Origin: Strigops habroptila
Lineage: Eukaryota; Chordata; Aves; Psittaciformes; Psittacidae
NCBI RefSeq assembly: GCF_004027225.2
Contig: NC_044277.2
Location: forward strand, 35,000,812 to 35,064,811
DNA: 64,000 bases
Direction: 5' to 3'
A model generated the notes under the pieces. The model ran no database searches. It saw only the letters and a program-made list of their open reading frames with translations, and was not told where the DNA came from. Of the stretch, positions 16,601 to 31,500 are shown piece by piece. The position numbers were made by a program, and so were the translations under genes. Positions within the stretch are counted from its first letter, which is position 1. The number at the start of each line of letters is the position of its first letter.

Positions 16601-19508
16601 AAAGCAAGAGGATGCCACAATGGTTCTATCGAATTGCTAAGGAAAAGGAATAAACCCATTTGGCTTCATTCATTTGTGCTGTAACGTCACCGAGTGTGAG
16701 GAGGGAACAGGAGGCAGGCAGCAGCGCAGCCCTGACAACCACAGCTGAGCAAAAGAATCTCCTGCTACATTTCCAAAAGGCACATATGCTAAGGATGAGT
16801 GATGGTCCCCATGTGTTCCAAAGAACCAGCTACATAGAGACATAAATATCTATATACATGCATACATGCACAAAAACTATATATATATATATATATCTCT
16901 CTATTTCTCTCTAAAGGTTGAAGCTCTGGGGACCACAACAAACAGAAGGCAAACAAAATAAAAAGTGTAGTTCAAATACTGTGAGGTGAAATTATAACAG
17001 GGGTGAGATGGAATAAGGGTAGAGAAGTAAAAGATCACCACACAGCAAAAATGTTTGGGTGGTGTGAAATTAGTAAAGCATTTGTTTAGATTATAAAAGA
17101 AATGAATATGAATGGGGTTTTTCAGCGACTTAAAAATCACAGTGAGATGGTTAAAACAAACAAAAAAGGATGAAGTGCTTGTAAGAGTACCCATGGCAAC
17201 AGAATCAGAAACACTGTCAGCATCTGTACTCCCATTAAGTTTATAAAAAGGATACTGATACTGTAATTGCCTAGACAGCATAGCAACCACCTCCTAAAAA
17301 AACCAGGGAGATTTCAGACTCACTAAATCACTGTGAAAGACTCATGAGCACAAAGCTTATCAATGGGGTCGTAATCCATGTGAAAAACTGCAGGCCATTA
17401 ATGGTTGCCATGATCGGTACCTCATACCCAAAGTGGATCTACACCAGGCAGCCAGCCGATGGAGAAGCTCTGAGATAACTTCCCAAGTTTAATGTTTATA
17501 TGGTCACAAGACATACGTAATAAATTCAAGTGCAGGTATAGTGAGAGAGGCACCAATATCAACCTCAAATACCGAATGATCATTTACGTTAACAAACCAA
17601 TAGAAAATACGAATTAACTAGAAACTGAAGTACTTGTTATACACAATTTTTGGCATATCTTCACGCTGTTTGGACCACAGACATCTGATTCCTAGGAATG
17701 CCAATAAACTCACACAGGCACCCCATCAACATTCATCAATCTGCAGTTTCATGTCTTTCCACTACCATTTCAGTTATACGGCTGGAGAGCTACATCTTAC
17801 TGCTAGCAGTGACACATCACAGTATTAAAAGTGGTAGAGACAGGACAAGTACGAGCGACTGATCAGAGCATGTTTTCCTACCACCGTCCTCTAAACTTAT
17901 TCTAAAAGTTGTTTTGAAGTTGCTAGGGAACCTCGTGTACCAGCTGCAGAGCTCTATAAATAATTCCTGTTTGAGCCAGTTGCTTCAACTACAGGCAGTT
18001 TCTTAGGAATTGTTCCTTTAATTACTGTCATTACTTAGTATTTGCTGCATCATCTCTACCACACAGGGCATACCTAAGCAAGCAGATTTCTGCTGGAGCT
18101 CAGTCAGTCTGTGCCATCGTTCTTCATTCTTGCCTTTCAACTGATCAATATCAAGGCTGAAGCTTGAGTGCAAAGAAGAGCTGTCAGGCTGCAGCAGTGG
18201 TGTCTGGCCCCGTGGAACATCCTCCTGCAGAAAATCCCAAAACACACAAATCCATCAGTTAAATAGCATCCTTTTTAAAAGGGCAAATAGCTATACATGT
18301 ACACTCATATCATCCATATCATCTAGCCACTAAGGAACCACAGAAACTGTCTGACATTAGATCTGTGGTCCACCTTCACACTTAGGCTAATCCAGTTAGC
18401 ATACATACAGCACACTCCAAAGCTTTCTGCTTCATTCGTCTCCTCTCCCTTGCAGAAGGTCGAAGCTGTGGTGATGAATTAACTTCGTCTAAGGCTGGAA
18501 ATGTTTCCCCATTAGCACCTGGAAAAACAGGTGAAATAATTTTCAAAGCAATCAAAATACTAGACAGCGTTCAAACCTGTTTATGTTTTGAAATGAGCCA
18601 ATATATTGTACTTGATTTAATCACCAGAATCAAAGGAATTTATTCATTAGGACATCTTGCATAAAGCCAGTGATAATCCAGACGCAAACAAAAGAACAAG
18701 GTACCACAACAGCAGCAAGGGATGAACTTCAAGAAATATCTTTAGATATATATTGAGATCTCTCACATGTAGAGGATAAAGCATTTCACATCCTGCAGAT
18801 CCACCACTTACCTCACTTCACCATACCTTCTTTATACCTAGACCTTTAAAGAAGGTGAATATTCAAATGAGTATAGTGTCTCTGCTTGAAAGAGAGAACA
18901 CTGGGCAAATGGGAGGCATAAAAACATACAGTCATGGAATAAATCATGTATGTAAATATATGGATGTATTATAACATAACTGGTGCCTTAATCGCACATA
19001 TCCTTAGTCATATCTTAGTCTTTTCATTTAATAAGTGTTAGAATCTGTTCATATAAAAATAAGTAACTAAATAAATTTTTTATCATCCCTGTACCACATT
19101 ACAGTGGGGGAGTTTCATCTATTTTTAATAATATAAATGAACCCTAAGGTGACATCTCTGCTTCACACTTCTTTTGTCTATTTCCCCTTCCTTTGCCCAT
19201 TCTGACAACTACTTCAAATAGAAACTGTTTCAAACAGATAACTTTTTTTCATTCCAGGAGCAGTAACCACTGCTTGGGGCTGGTTTATGGCTTTGCCCCT
19301 GCTTGGCGCAGACAGCGGGCTCTGTTTTCTAGTTCAGTCTCTCTAGTACCTCCAAGAACAGAGCCTCCCAGAGAAAGGACGGACTCTGCCTAACAAAATC
19401 AGTACAGAATTCATTACCACCAACTACTCTTTGATGACAAAGTCATATTTTGGAAAGGCTCTTTGTCTAGTATGATACATTAAGTTTAAAAAAGATAAAT
19501 GTGTGTAA

Positions 19509-19553
<45 letters not shown>

Positions 19554-22500
19554 TGAACAGCATTTGCCTGAAAAGACATACTGTGACATGAAAAATAAAC
19601 CACAACTGTGTAAAGAATGGGCTTTTTCACTTCCTAGCAATTTGAAAATACATTTTCATGAAATATTTTATATAATTTACAAGTTTCAAAGATCTTCAAA
19701 TTAAATTGTTAAAGTAACAATTAATTCTGTTGCAAATTGAAATACTTTGGATTGAAAAGTTCAGACACAAAGACAGATATTTCAAAAAAATCCTTTCATG
19801 TCACCAGTTGGGTTTTCCCTAGAAATAAAAATTTTATTCCCCCTCTCCTCTTTTCCCTCCCCCAGTTTCACCAAAGGGATTGATGCTCTCATCACAAATG
19901 GCTCAAGTAAAAACAAATCAAAGCATAATTTTGAAATGGTATACGGCTAACAACCCACTTAGCAGAATTTTAGTTACAAGATCAGTTGAGCTTCATTATA
20001 TTCCAAATATTGTTGTTATTCAGAACACAGAAAATTGTTAAATCATGTGAATTTATCCCAACAGAAACAAAGTACAAGCTAAAGAAGAGTTTATTTGTAC
20101 CTTCAGCGTTTCATCAGTGAGACATGCTACTTGTTCTTTTAAGCATCTATCATTCACATACTGCTACACAGACGTGCCTTCAAATCACTGCACTAACAAA
20201 TTCTAGGGTTTCAAGTAAGGCAAATAAAGGGGAACAGAAATTAATAAACCTCTTTACTCATAACTGCCTCAAATTTCTGAGCCCTAGGAGATGAAGATGA
20301 ATTCATCTGTAATGCAGACATCTATTACAAAATTGAGATAGATTTTAAACCCATGCCCAAAAAACCCCTCCCAAAAACCAAAAACCAACCACAGAGGGCA
20401 GTGTCTCTTCTTATGAAATTAAAACATTATTAAAATACACCACAAGCACCTCACGAAAGACCCTCAGACAATGTGAGCAGCACAATTCACAGAGAAGGCA
20501 GCCCACAGATAAATGAGTTTTCCTTTTTCTTTTCAGGGATTGAAGTCATATATTCAGAATTTTAATAGCTATTTATAAAGCTCAAACAATGCAAAGGGTG
20601 ACAATGTTTTAGAGGTAGTGCTTGCAGCTCAGTACTGGGGAATATGCTTTTCACCACAGTCCTAAATGATCAGGGGAAAAAAAGGGGCGGATGAACAGTA
20701 TCATAAGTTAACTCTATCGCCTCACTGAACTGCAAGAATCAGCTGGATGGGCAGAAGCAGCAAATAGGAGAGAGGATTATAAATATCATGAACTTTGTGA
20801 AAGCAGTGAATAAAACCTAGGAGCATCCCATTACATAGGTGGTGGGTTCAGAGCAGATGAGCTAGTTCACAGAAGGCATAGTGCGGAAACTTATCCACGC
20901 AAACCCACTGATGGTAAACAATTAGAGGGATTCAGAAATGCCAATTCCAATTCATGAAAGGCAACCTGTTAAAGACACATCTTAGCAAGACCTACTAAAT
21001 GCAAACATACAGCATCTGACCCAGCAAGCCTCTGAGCTACAAGCCACTGGAGGCTGGGAGAGTACTCTGCAGTGTTGCTGCATGTCTGCCCACCACCATA
21101 TATTCTCGCCCTGTGCCTATTCTGGCAATTGTGCCTATTCTATTCTGTTAGATACAGGATATTTGGCCAGATTCTAGACTGACAGACTCTCCTAAAGCAT
21201 CCTTTCATCATTTGGGCTGTAACTAATACACAGTATTTCTTAACCTCAAGAAAAATACACTGCAGACTACAGAGAGTACCAAATGCACTGGACAAGCCTT
21301 AAAGCCCCACCCTGTGCCCTTCCCAGTGCCTGGTCCTATCCTGTACTCAAGGACCTGCATGTTAACAGAGGAAGATGGAATACACTTCAAATGAAACATT
21401 CCACTTTTAAACCAAAGCCAGAGATAACTATCATTGGTACATAGAAACATATCTAGTTTCATTAAAAAGCACTTTTTTACTGTGCAGAAATCTACTGCAT
21501 CTCCCTTACAGCAAAAAATAAAACCTTGCAGGATGATTTCCCATAGATGATTGAAGAGAATTTCAATGCCTACTAATGCAAAATAACTCATAGAGGCCTG
21601 AACTGGTTGGGTTTTTGGTTGTTTTTTTTTTAAAGGGAAGATAAGTTCTAGCTTTATTATTTCTAGTGACTGGAAACAGCACTTCCACATACATGCATAT
21701 AAAGGTTGAATAAAGAGACCTAAGACAATGCGAGACACATTCCTCCATACAAAAATCTTAAGAAAACCAAAGATCATCTACTTCAGATGATTAGAATGAA
21801 TCACTTTTATGCCCATATAATCAAACTTGAGCATGCTCATAAAACAAAGAATAAAGATGAAAAGAATCACTGTTTGCCCAGCACTTTCATATTTCACTGT
21901 GGAAAGCTTGTAATTGTAAACTCTGATTGCTAATAACTTATTTTCTTTGCTGCAGAATAATAGGACAGCATTGCATATTCTACCATTGTAACCACTGTTA
22001 CACATTTGCTGAACAAATATTAGCTTATCCTCATGCAAAGCTGGGAGGATGTTGAAAAAGCTCGAGAAGACTAACATCCCAGTCAAAGCCCAATGAGCAT
22101 GTAAGATGCTTTCTCATTAAAAGATGTGAAGCAGTATAAAGCAAGTGAGCAGCATCATTAATTTTAGGTGTGACCTACACAAATTTATTGCAGTACAATT
22201 CCATAAAGATCTGCATTTTAATTTAGAGGCATAATTTTCTAATACTTCAAAACAATCACCATAGCTACACGCCCTGCAACTTTTAAAACAGTAATGATTA
22301 TTTTAGAGACAGGTCATTAGATTAAAGGACATGTTTGTACACTCATAACATGGTTAAGGGGAAATATGAACTCACCGATAAAAGCGCTATCTGACTCCAA
22401 CAGTGAATTTTTCAAGAATCCATCAGATTCATTCCTGAACTACAAAAGTGACACAGAAGACATGCAAATTCAGATGCCTCAATATATTTCTGGGGCCAAA

Positions 22501-25500
22501 TCATAACTAACACAGAAATTGCCAAACTTCTGCAAAGCCAACACCAGCTCTACAGTCTTCTGGACTATTCCTTACTTTGTGGCTATAAGATACCTATACA
22601 TTTTTAAGTAACTCATGTTCTCTTTAAGCATTAGGGATTTTTTAGTTTTCTGTGGCAACTGCAGTGGTGATTTGTGTAACACATAGATTTCCATCAAGAA
22701 ACACATCCTCACCACTCTGCTCAAGTTTCAGAACAGTCAGCACTAGAAGTGAGCTTTGCACCTAAGGTTTGTATGAAGTATCAAGCAAATGAAGAATGAT
22801 TCCGTATGTTTCACTTAGCCCACCACATGCAATCTTTAATATCAAAGCATTAAAACAACAAATTTCTTCACAATAATAACAAGCACTAAGAGTAATGCTT
22901 CTAGTTCACTGCATAGTTGCAACCATTTGTTACAGAAATTCTACTATGGAATAATTTATGTTGAAAACCACTCTGATATCAAAGCAGTAGAAACTATCAG
23001 AGGAAACAGAACAAGAGAAAACAAATTCTTTACTGAAAGCACTGCTCTGAAGAAGAATTTCATGCAATAAATTACAACTATAAAATACATTAAGGTTTTT
23101 TTTGTTTTTTTTTTTTTTTTTTTAAACAAGAAAATGTTTAATTCCTGTGTGGAGTTAGTATTATCCTTGAGGCTAATGGCTTTCCTCTTGCACAGTCTTC
23201 CATTTCGTATGGTTTCATATTCCCATAAGACACAACTGAACTCTGTTATTTTGCAGTTCAGGTTAGTGTGGAATTCCAATTTGACAGCACTTTCTTTAGC
23301 TCTTCTCACCAAGTCAGAAAATTAAAATCCCATTTGAGACAACAAATAATTATTGACTATGTGCATTATTTAAGCCACCTGAATTCAGAGCAACTGCTTC
23401 TGGGTTGGCTTTTTCTATTAATTCCCACACCCAAAAGCAATCTAACATCATATGAATATAAAATAAGTACCAGTGAGTATAAAAAAAGGGAGTTAAAGAA
23501 TCAGACTATCTCTATATACAAAGATAAACAACTTGTATGTCAAGTTTAAAGAAGCTGTTACTCATTGTATTGACAAGCAAGAGAAGTAAATAAGCTTGCT
23601 GTCTTTTTATTTAAGTGTAGTTCCTTTCACTAAATCTGTGAAAGACACAATGTTTCTCGCACTTGAAAAAGACAAAGCAATGTAATAAAAAGCTGTTTTA
23701 TTCTTACCAGTCTCATGGTCTGTGGGTTACCACCAGAAGCAGAATCATCTTGATCAACAAAAGGCACATAGACAAGGAACAAAACAATAAACATATTAAA
23801 AGCATATTAAAAGTTTTATCAGCATACGATTACAAAAATGAAGATCATTACGCATTACTTCTTTAAAATTACACACACTGCAATGAATATCTTTAAAACA
23901 CTTTGAAGGCGATGTTTATTCCAGTTTCCTTATGTTAATTTATGTAGAATCACAGAAATCAAACAGAACTCAGTAGTATATTGTTTCTAAGAACACTGAG
24001 CATGTGCAAGCCCTTCTTAAGGCCGGATTCATCAGTCTCTCCCAAAAAACAAACATACTTTCCACAGTAGAATTATACTGTTTATCACTAACAAAAATCA
24101 GCTGTTTCCCAACTTGTTCAAAAACTGACTTGTTATCCAGAAAAAGGAAGCATAACTGGTTTTGTGGCTATTGAAAACCAGGTTTTTACAAGAAGATATA
24201 ATCACACTTCACTAAATGCTAAAATTGCACTAAGTTGTGCTGAATTCTGAAAAAGCTGTCTATACTGCAACAGGCAGAACTAATTTTGTGCTGTTTACAA
24301 CAACATTGTCAACACTTGTTATCGAAAGGTCATGTCCAAGTGTTGACTGAGTAATGTAAAAAACATCAACTTCTGGGAAGGCAGCATGGTTTAAGCCATC
24401 AAAGCAACACATCAGGGCACAAAAGGTTGCTGCATGAATGCTTGGTTTCTGTCTTTTACCCTCTTATGTTTTGTTTGTTGATACCTTAAGATCTTTATTA
24501 TTTGAATTGCTGCATCTTAAACAATACCCAGTCACAAGAAATGTCAACAAGAAATGATTTTTCATCCTAAACTGGAACATGGTACTGAGAAAACACACCA
24601 GGTTAAGTAACTTCAGATGAAAAAGCATTTAAACAGAAACCCATTTTCCAAAGTGCACCCAAGAACTCAAAATGAATGGCCTTCTTACTATAATAAAGAT
24701 CACCCTCTCTTCCCTAGCATAAGTGTTTTGGTTTTCTTGCTATCATCTTCACATATTAAATTTTATATGTTACATTTTTATTACATTAAAAACATTTGTG
24801 AATTGAACGTTTTTAAAAAAAGTGGAAGTTAATGGTATTCAGCATCCCAGTGGTTGCTAGTGCTAAACTGTAACACTTTGAACTCCACCTGAACTTCACA
24901 CAAAAAAACCAACAACAGAGAGAAATCGTTCTTATTTGTAAGTAGAAAGCCAAACCAATACTATATCAAATTCCAAAAATTAGAGAGCCAAAAATGAATT
25001 ATCTTTTCCATAATTAGGGACCACCTGAGCCATGTGTTTCCTGACTCCACTTTGGGTTCTGTTGTTATTTTTACTGTTCTATCAAAAGCTAGACTGAGTG
25101 AGTCAGGAGTCTCATTTATATGTAGTGAAGCTAAACCTTACAACAGTTTTGTAGTTAAAACTCATGGACACTCAAAAAAATATTTCTTCTATATTCTAGA
25201 CATCTGCCTGCCAGGAATAGGCATGTTTGTACAGACAAACAGTTGTATTTACATCAACGGAACTGAAGACTAATGATGTTCTCCCGTAGGTGGGACATCT
25301 CGACAAGCAATTTGACTAGCAAGAAGGATGCTGAGTCACAATAAACTGCTAGGTGAAAGCAGTTCCCTTGGCTTCTGCTACAGTGAAACAATCAGAGCAG
25401 GAGACTGCAGAAAGCCCCAGGAGCAATTTTATGCTCAACATGCTGAGCACACCGTGTTTGCAGCTTTCAAAGAGAGCTCGAACTAGCAGGCGAGCATTTC

Positions 25501-28500
25501 ACAGGGGAAGTACTTGCTAAGGATAAAAACCTCAACTCTGGAGAGCAGAGAAAACTAACCTGAAAGTTGATAAAACAATGACCCCATGCACACTGGATAT
25601 ACCAGGAACCAAAACTGAAGTTATTCTTCTTATTTGGTTTAAGTGTCGAAATAAAATATTTAGTAAGATAGTTTTTATTTCTTCCACCTCTACCTAGCAA
25701 ACCTACTCATTGCGTAGCTGACCCTCTGTCTAACATCAAACACCACAGCACACAGGCTGTCACTCCTCCTGAACTGACAACCAGCCCGTTCCTGATATGC
25801 TACTCAAGCACAGTCAAGCACAGCCCAGCACTGCAGTGCAACAATATCAGACCTGCTCCTCTGCCTTTCCCTCCTATCCCCCAAAATAAGAATAATCCAG
25901 AAGTCTGCAAAATAACTGCCTTATTTATAAGGACATAGCAAGCATCTAAAAAACCTGGAACATTTAAAAAATCGTTAGTTTCTCAGGTTGTTTCTCCATT
26001 AACAGTCCACATATTTCTTTACACAAAGAGAAAAAAAAAGAAAGGAAAAAAAAAAAAAAAAAATGTATCAGAGGCAGAACAGTATATAAAGTATATAAGG
26101 TAAAGAACACTTACATATAGTTTGGGAAAAAAAGGTAAGCCTTTGGCATTATGGCCTATAATACTATATTTCACCTACAGTACAAAAATACATACTGCTT
26201 TAATTCATCTTTCTTTCTGCCCTAAATCAGACAATAAAACTACTCATCTATTTCTACTGGGAGGAAGATGGTGAACTTGTCTCCAAGGAAAATAAACTTG
26301 AAATAGAGACATACATAGCAACTAATTAATTCTCTTGCTCAGTACACAGCGACAGACCATAAAGTTTAATGATGTTATAAAGCAGTAAGAGAAAGAGAGG
26401 AAAAACTGCTCCAGGATCCTCTGTAAGCATCAGTGGAAAATCTTTTTTAAAATCAGCTGCCTGTCTACCAACTAATCTAAATTGTTCCAGGAAATGCCTC
26501 TTCAGGTTGTCACCATGTAAGCCTGCATTATTAATTTAGCATACGTCTAAAATGATTTCTTATCCTTAAAATTAATGAAAAAGGCAAATTTGCTTTCTAG
26601 ATGGTGGAAGTTCCGCTCCAGACAACATTAAATTAAACCCTTCTCATATAGGCCTGTTGAAAAATATTTTAATGGTGGAAAACCAAAACTAAACCCCAGC
26701 ACTCAGCTGAATCTAGTGAATTGTTTTTCACCATTTCAGTTAATCCAAAAGGGGAAGAGTGAACACAACCCTACACCCTCATTTACACATCAAAGGATAT
26801 TCCAGAGCTTGCAATTAACACACGAAATGGTACAGATACACTTACTTGCAACTGCGATGCTGTTATCCATAAGCAATATTGCACACATTGTCTGAACACC
26901 AACATGTTTGTCCAAGATGGAACAGGGTTACACTCAACAGAGTACTAAACCAAACATCCTGCAAGTAACTTGTCACCCTTTGCATGCTGGTATCCATTTT
27001 GTTAATCTTACCATATGGGTCTATTAACAGGTAACGCAAACAAGCCTCCAAGCGCGACCAGTGATAAGAAGAGGCATGCAGTTTTTCTAAAGCCGTATGG
27101 GAAGGTGTAACTATTTTTCCTTTCAGATGTGTTTGGGTATTTTTATGTCAAACTTTCACCTCATCTCTAAGGCTAAAAAAAGTCTAGAGCAACCTGAAAT
27201 TGTACTGGGTGTCTGTGGCAAGGGGAGGGCTGCAGGAAAATACCTGGGGCTGCCCGGGCTGGGCACAGCAGGTACCACAACAGACCCACTGCAGGACATG
27301 GCTAAACCCATCAGTCAAGCTTGTTGTCCCTCTGTGAAAACATGTTTAAGAAAGGGAAAAAACAAAGCATGGCAGTGAGGAGCAAGTACAAAAGTGTGAG
27401 AAGCAGCCCAACAGACATCAGAGTCAGTGCAGAAGGAGGGGGAAGAGGTGCTCCAGGCGCTGGAGCATAGATTCCCTGTGAGCCCCTGGAGGAGGCCATG
27501 GTGGAGCAGACAGAAAGAAGCAAGAAGACAGGAGCAGAGAGAAACTGCTGTGTACTGACTGCAACTACCCACTCCTGATGGCCTGACACCACCCACCCAC
27601 TGCATCAAAGGAACTGAGCATAACCTCAGGTGGTACCAAGGAAGGGTAGCAGGGGCATTAGGAGTGAAAGAGTGAAGTTGGGCATGAGGAAGGAGGCAGA
27701 AAAGGTGTGGGTCTGATTTTTGTATTTTTGTTTCGTGCTACTCAAAATCATTATATATTTATTTAATTTTATGATAATTAGGTTAATTTTCCCTCAAGCC
27801 GAGTCTGTTTTGCCTGCAACAGCAAACAGTAAGCAACCTCCCTGTCTGTACCTTGGCCAACAAATTTTATTCTTCCTGTTTCCCCCAATATATCACCAAG
27901 GGGCACGAATGAGGGGATATGGGCAAGGGAGCAGCTGGGTGGGAATTTGGTTTAGCCAAAGCTAAACCACCACAGAAATGAAGTTACTTTCTCTTCAGAA
28001 ACTTAGTTAGGTCGGTCTGAACTAGAGAGACAAACACTTTTCTGAGGAATTTGTGTCTTGCAAAACTGCGTTCATTAGTACAGGTGCAACTGTAACTTTT
28101 GGAAAGATTGAAGAAACACATGCTATTTTTAAATACTAGTTAAATTACTTTCAGGGAACCAAAGAGAAACAGCCACAGTAATTAAAAAACAAAACAAGAC
28201 AAACAAACAAAAAACAGCATTCAATTTTTTTATGCTTTACATGACAGCATTTCAGCATTGCAGTGTTTTCCTGTTTTGTACCGCAGTGCTGACACTGAAC
28301 TTGAAAGAAGTAGAGCTGGTGTTTTTTAATTCTTATCAAATACAAAACAAATAAACAAAAATCATTATCTCAGACCATCCATTCCTTACATTCTGTCTCT
28401 CTCCTTGTTCTCATTCTGTCAAGTTTCTTCTGCTGCTCCCTCAACAGTGCCTGCTGTTGAATCTCTAGAGTCTGGTCATCTTTTGGAGGATCAGGATACA

Positions 28501-31500
28501 TGTGCCTCAAGGCCATACGCGTTTCAGAATCTAGAGCAAAGACAAGAAATTTAAATTTTTCCTCAAGCCAACATTTCTGAAAAACATTTTTAAAGAGCTA
28601 GCGACAGATAGAACATAATAAAAAAAACATTAAAAATAATGGTGACATTGGCCAAGAGGATGATCCACTTTAGTTACGATTTTCTGGTAAAGGAGGAACA
28701 GAAAGTTACACAGAATCATAATTGTTGGTGGGTAAAAAAACCCCGTAAATCTAATTCAGACTACTTTCAGTAACATCATAGTATCAAATGTATAAGAACC
28801 TTAAGAAATGCATAAGCAGCTTAAGAAATTTAAGAAGCAAGGACTAGAAGCTAGGTGAGTACTCCGAGTGATAACTCAGCATCACAATGCCATGAATTGT
28901 GTGCAATTGTAGAAACAGCCACACAGAGAGATATATACAGATACAAAATGCTGTCCACAAAGTATGTTGAGTATAGGCAATAGCTGTGAAAAGCCTGACT
29001 TTTATTTTTGTCTTTAAACCTTGGATGGCATGCAAGAGGGTGGATGTTTCACTACCTTTCTTCTTCAATAACAAGAAGATCTACCTGCCTTTGTGTTTAA
29101 GTTCATTAAATTCCCGGATATTCTGTATATTGACAGGATCTCGTGCCTCCTTTGATGAAAGTCGCCTTACTGGAGCCTGCAGACGAAGCCTGGCCATCTC
29201 AAATATGTCCTTTTGATTCTTCTCTCTCCTCCCACTTGAAAAGTTTCTAAACCAAGAATATAATTAAACTCTGTCATATTAATAAGTTGAATGGAAATAT
29301 AATATTGATAAAGCTCATATCTTTTATCTTTAAGTAAAGCTATCAAACCAAGAAAATAAATTTGGAAGTAATGACACTGCATATTGCATTACAAAAAGGG
29401 GTAACTTAAAAAATCGAAAAAATCCCTCATTATTTATAGAGTGGAACAAGACTGATGATCTGACAAGTCTTTACCAACTGACTGGCATGATTAACTAATA
29501 CATTTTAGCAGTAATCCAAGTGTTTTAAATACAACATGTATGATTTTCAATAAAAAAGACTGTACTTCCAACAGCAATATCCTATTCATGAGCATGTTCA
29601 TCAGCAGTAGTACTGCAGTTTACAGGTACAAATTACGCCCTAGGAAAAAAGGTAATGAGATAAAATTCTGCCTTAGACATCTATTTTGGATCACTCTCCA
29701 AGACAGGGTATTGGAACTTCCTATCTTACCAGTACAATCATTCTTACATTAAACTTTACTAAAATTCGTCAGAAAACAAACATACACATTAGGAAAAAAT
29801 GAAGAAAAGTTCATATACAAGTTCTACCTTTATATTTCATTTTCACTCATGTATATTAGCCAGCTAATACTAACTATTAATACACAGTAGCCTTGAGCTG
29901 CTGTGCAAAATCTAACTTTTAAAACTGAAGATGAAATTCTTACCGTTTAATTGGTACATCATCATCACTGGCCAAATTTAGCAACTGTTCCTGCAGTCGC
30001 CTCTCTTCGCTACGAAGCTGTTTTCTCATCTCTGATAATTCATTTATCACATTCTTTCTTTCCTCTGGAATTTAACACAAACAACTTAAAAATAAAGAGT
30101 GTCAGAGACACTTTTCTGCCCACCTCATAAATTAAGGTGAAAACTAAGAAAAAAAAGAAGGCAAGATAATGAACTGTTACTTTAAAAAAGGATTATACAA
30201 GCACAAGAATCACAGCATTTGATACACTAGAAGTTAGGTCAGAGCTTGTATTTTGACACTGCACAAGGACCAGATCCCCTGAACAGCAGAAAGCATCCAA
30301 ACTTAAATGGAAATGTTTCACTGTATTTAAAAAAGGAAAATGAAATACCAGCACCTGGGTGCTGCCAGTAAAATAGCCTTATTTTGAAATCAGCAAATCC
30401 ACACACCCTTATTTTCCAAATAACATGCTTACTAATTTGATATTTTACTGACTTTTTCCTGAGTCCAGAACCTAGAAGGCAAGCATGTTTTTCTAGCTTA
30501 AATCCTCAAACATAAGATTTAACTCATATATCTATTTCTGTCATGACAGATGATCTGAGTCAATCAATTTCCTAGAGCTGCATTAAGAACCACTCTGCCC
30601 TCCCATTGAGTGGAAAAGATGTAACTGCCCAGGATGGACCCTGGTATTGACTGCAGGGGGTTAGCATTTTAAGGCATCATTCTATGTGATGTTTCTTTCT
30701 TACTTGTAAAAAAGAATCAGAAAGAAAATCACTGTTTTCCACCTACATATTGCCAAGATAACTACCATATAAAGAGCAAAGGAGATCCTCCCAGCATGTG
30801 TGAGTTTTAAAGCCACCACTGAAAGTGAAGAGGAATGAGCAGAAGACTAGGCAGATTAACAAAGGAAAGTAAAATTTAAGAGTTAGGAGAGCAATGCTCT
30901 TCACATTGACGGTCTAACCCGTAACTCAGCCAATCCAGCTCTCCCATTTTGCACACAGCCTTCACCACCATCCTGACTGAAAGACCAGCACTTCCTATGC
31001 GGATTATTCCACTATCAGTATTTTTACCAAAAAAGTATTTCCTGATGTAGACACGTAACAAATACATTTTTATTCTACATTAATATAGCAGACACACTGT
31101 ACTAATAAACTGATAATACTAAGACAGAGGGAACACACAGAAATGCAAACTTTGTAAGACTGTTCCTTTGCAGGCCAGAAAGAGAACTGTAACTGAGAAC
31201 AATTTTGTTGTAATAGGAAGTGAGCTTGCGATAAAGACGATACTTACCAAATGCACGCAACTGATTTCTTCTTGCAGGGACAGGTGGAGAAGGAGCCCTT
31301 GGTTGTGGAGGATCCTGAAGATCATAATGAATATGAAATGTTGATATGACAAAGGAAGAAAATATAGCAGACATTGTATTTCCTTGTTATATGTCTAATT
31401 TACATTAACTACCTCTACTGCTGGAAGGCAGAATAGTAACTTCGCAGGTTGTTAATGCCTAAGGTTTTTTAAAATCTAATCTTTAAATGTGTAATGTAAA

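Larger units (their letters stand above)
13637..18073 (-). other. CSPP1: CSPP1 intron 27 (4.4 kb)
   Basis: This intron holds a CR1 3' end (13907-13990), an 18-base G run (15367-15384) and a TA tract near 16879-16907. No further exon was recognised. Confidence 0.7.

Noticed and set aside
21223..21777. 184-codon open frame on the CSPP1 strand, the longest in the window
   Set aside because: It lies wholly in intron 25, has no homology I recognise, spans a poly-K low-complexity stretch, is unusually rich in F, C and W, and is not bounded by plausible splice sites in phase with neighbours.
25266..25336. Possible C/D-box snoRNA on the plus strand (AATGATGT ... CTGA with a short GAC/GTC stem)
   Set aside because: The C box departs from TGATGA, the stem is only 3 pairs, no D'/C' boxes are evident, and it is antisense to the host gene CSPP1, whereas intronic snoRNAs are normally in sense.
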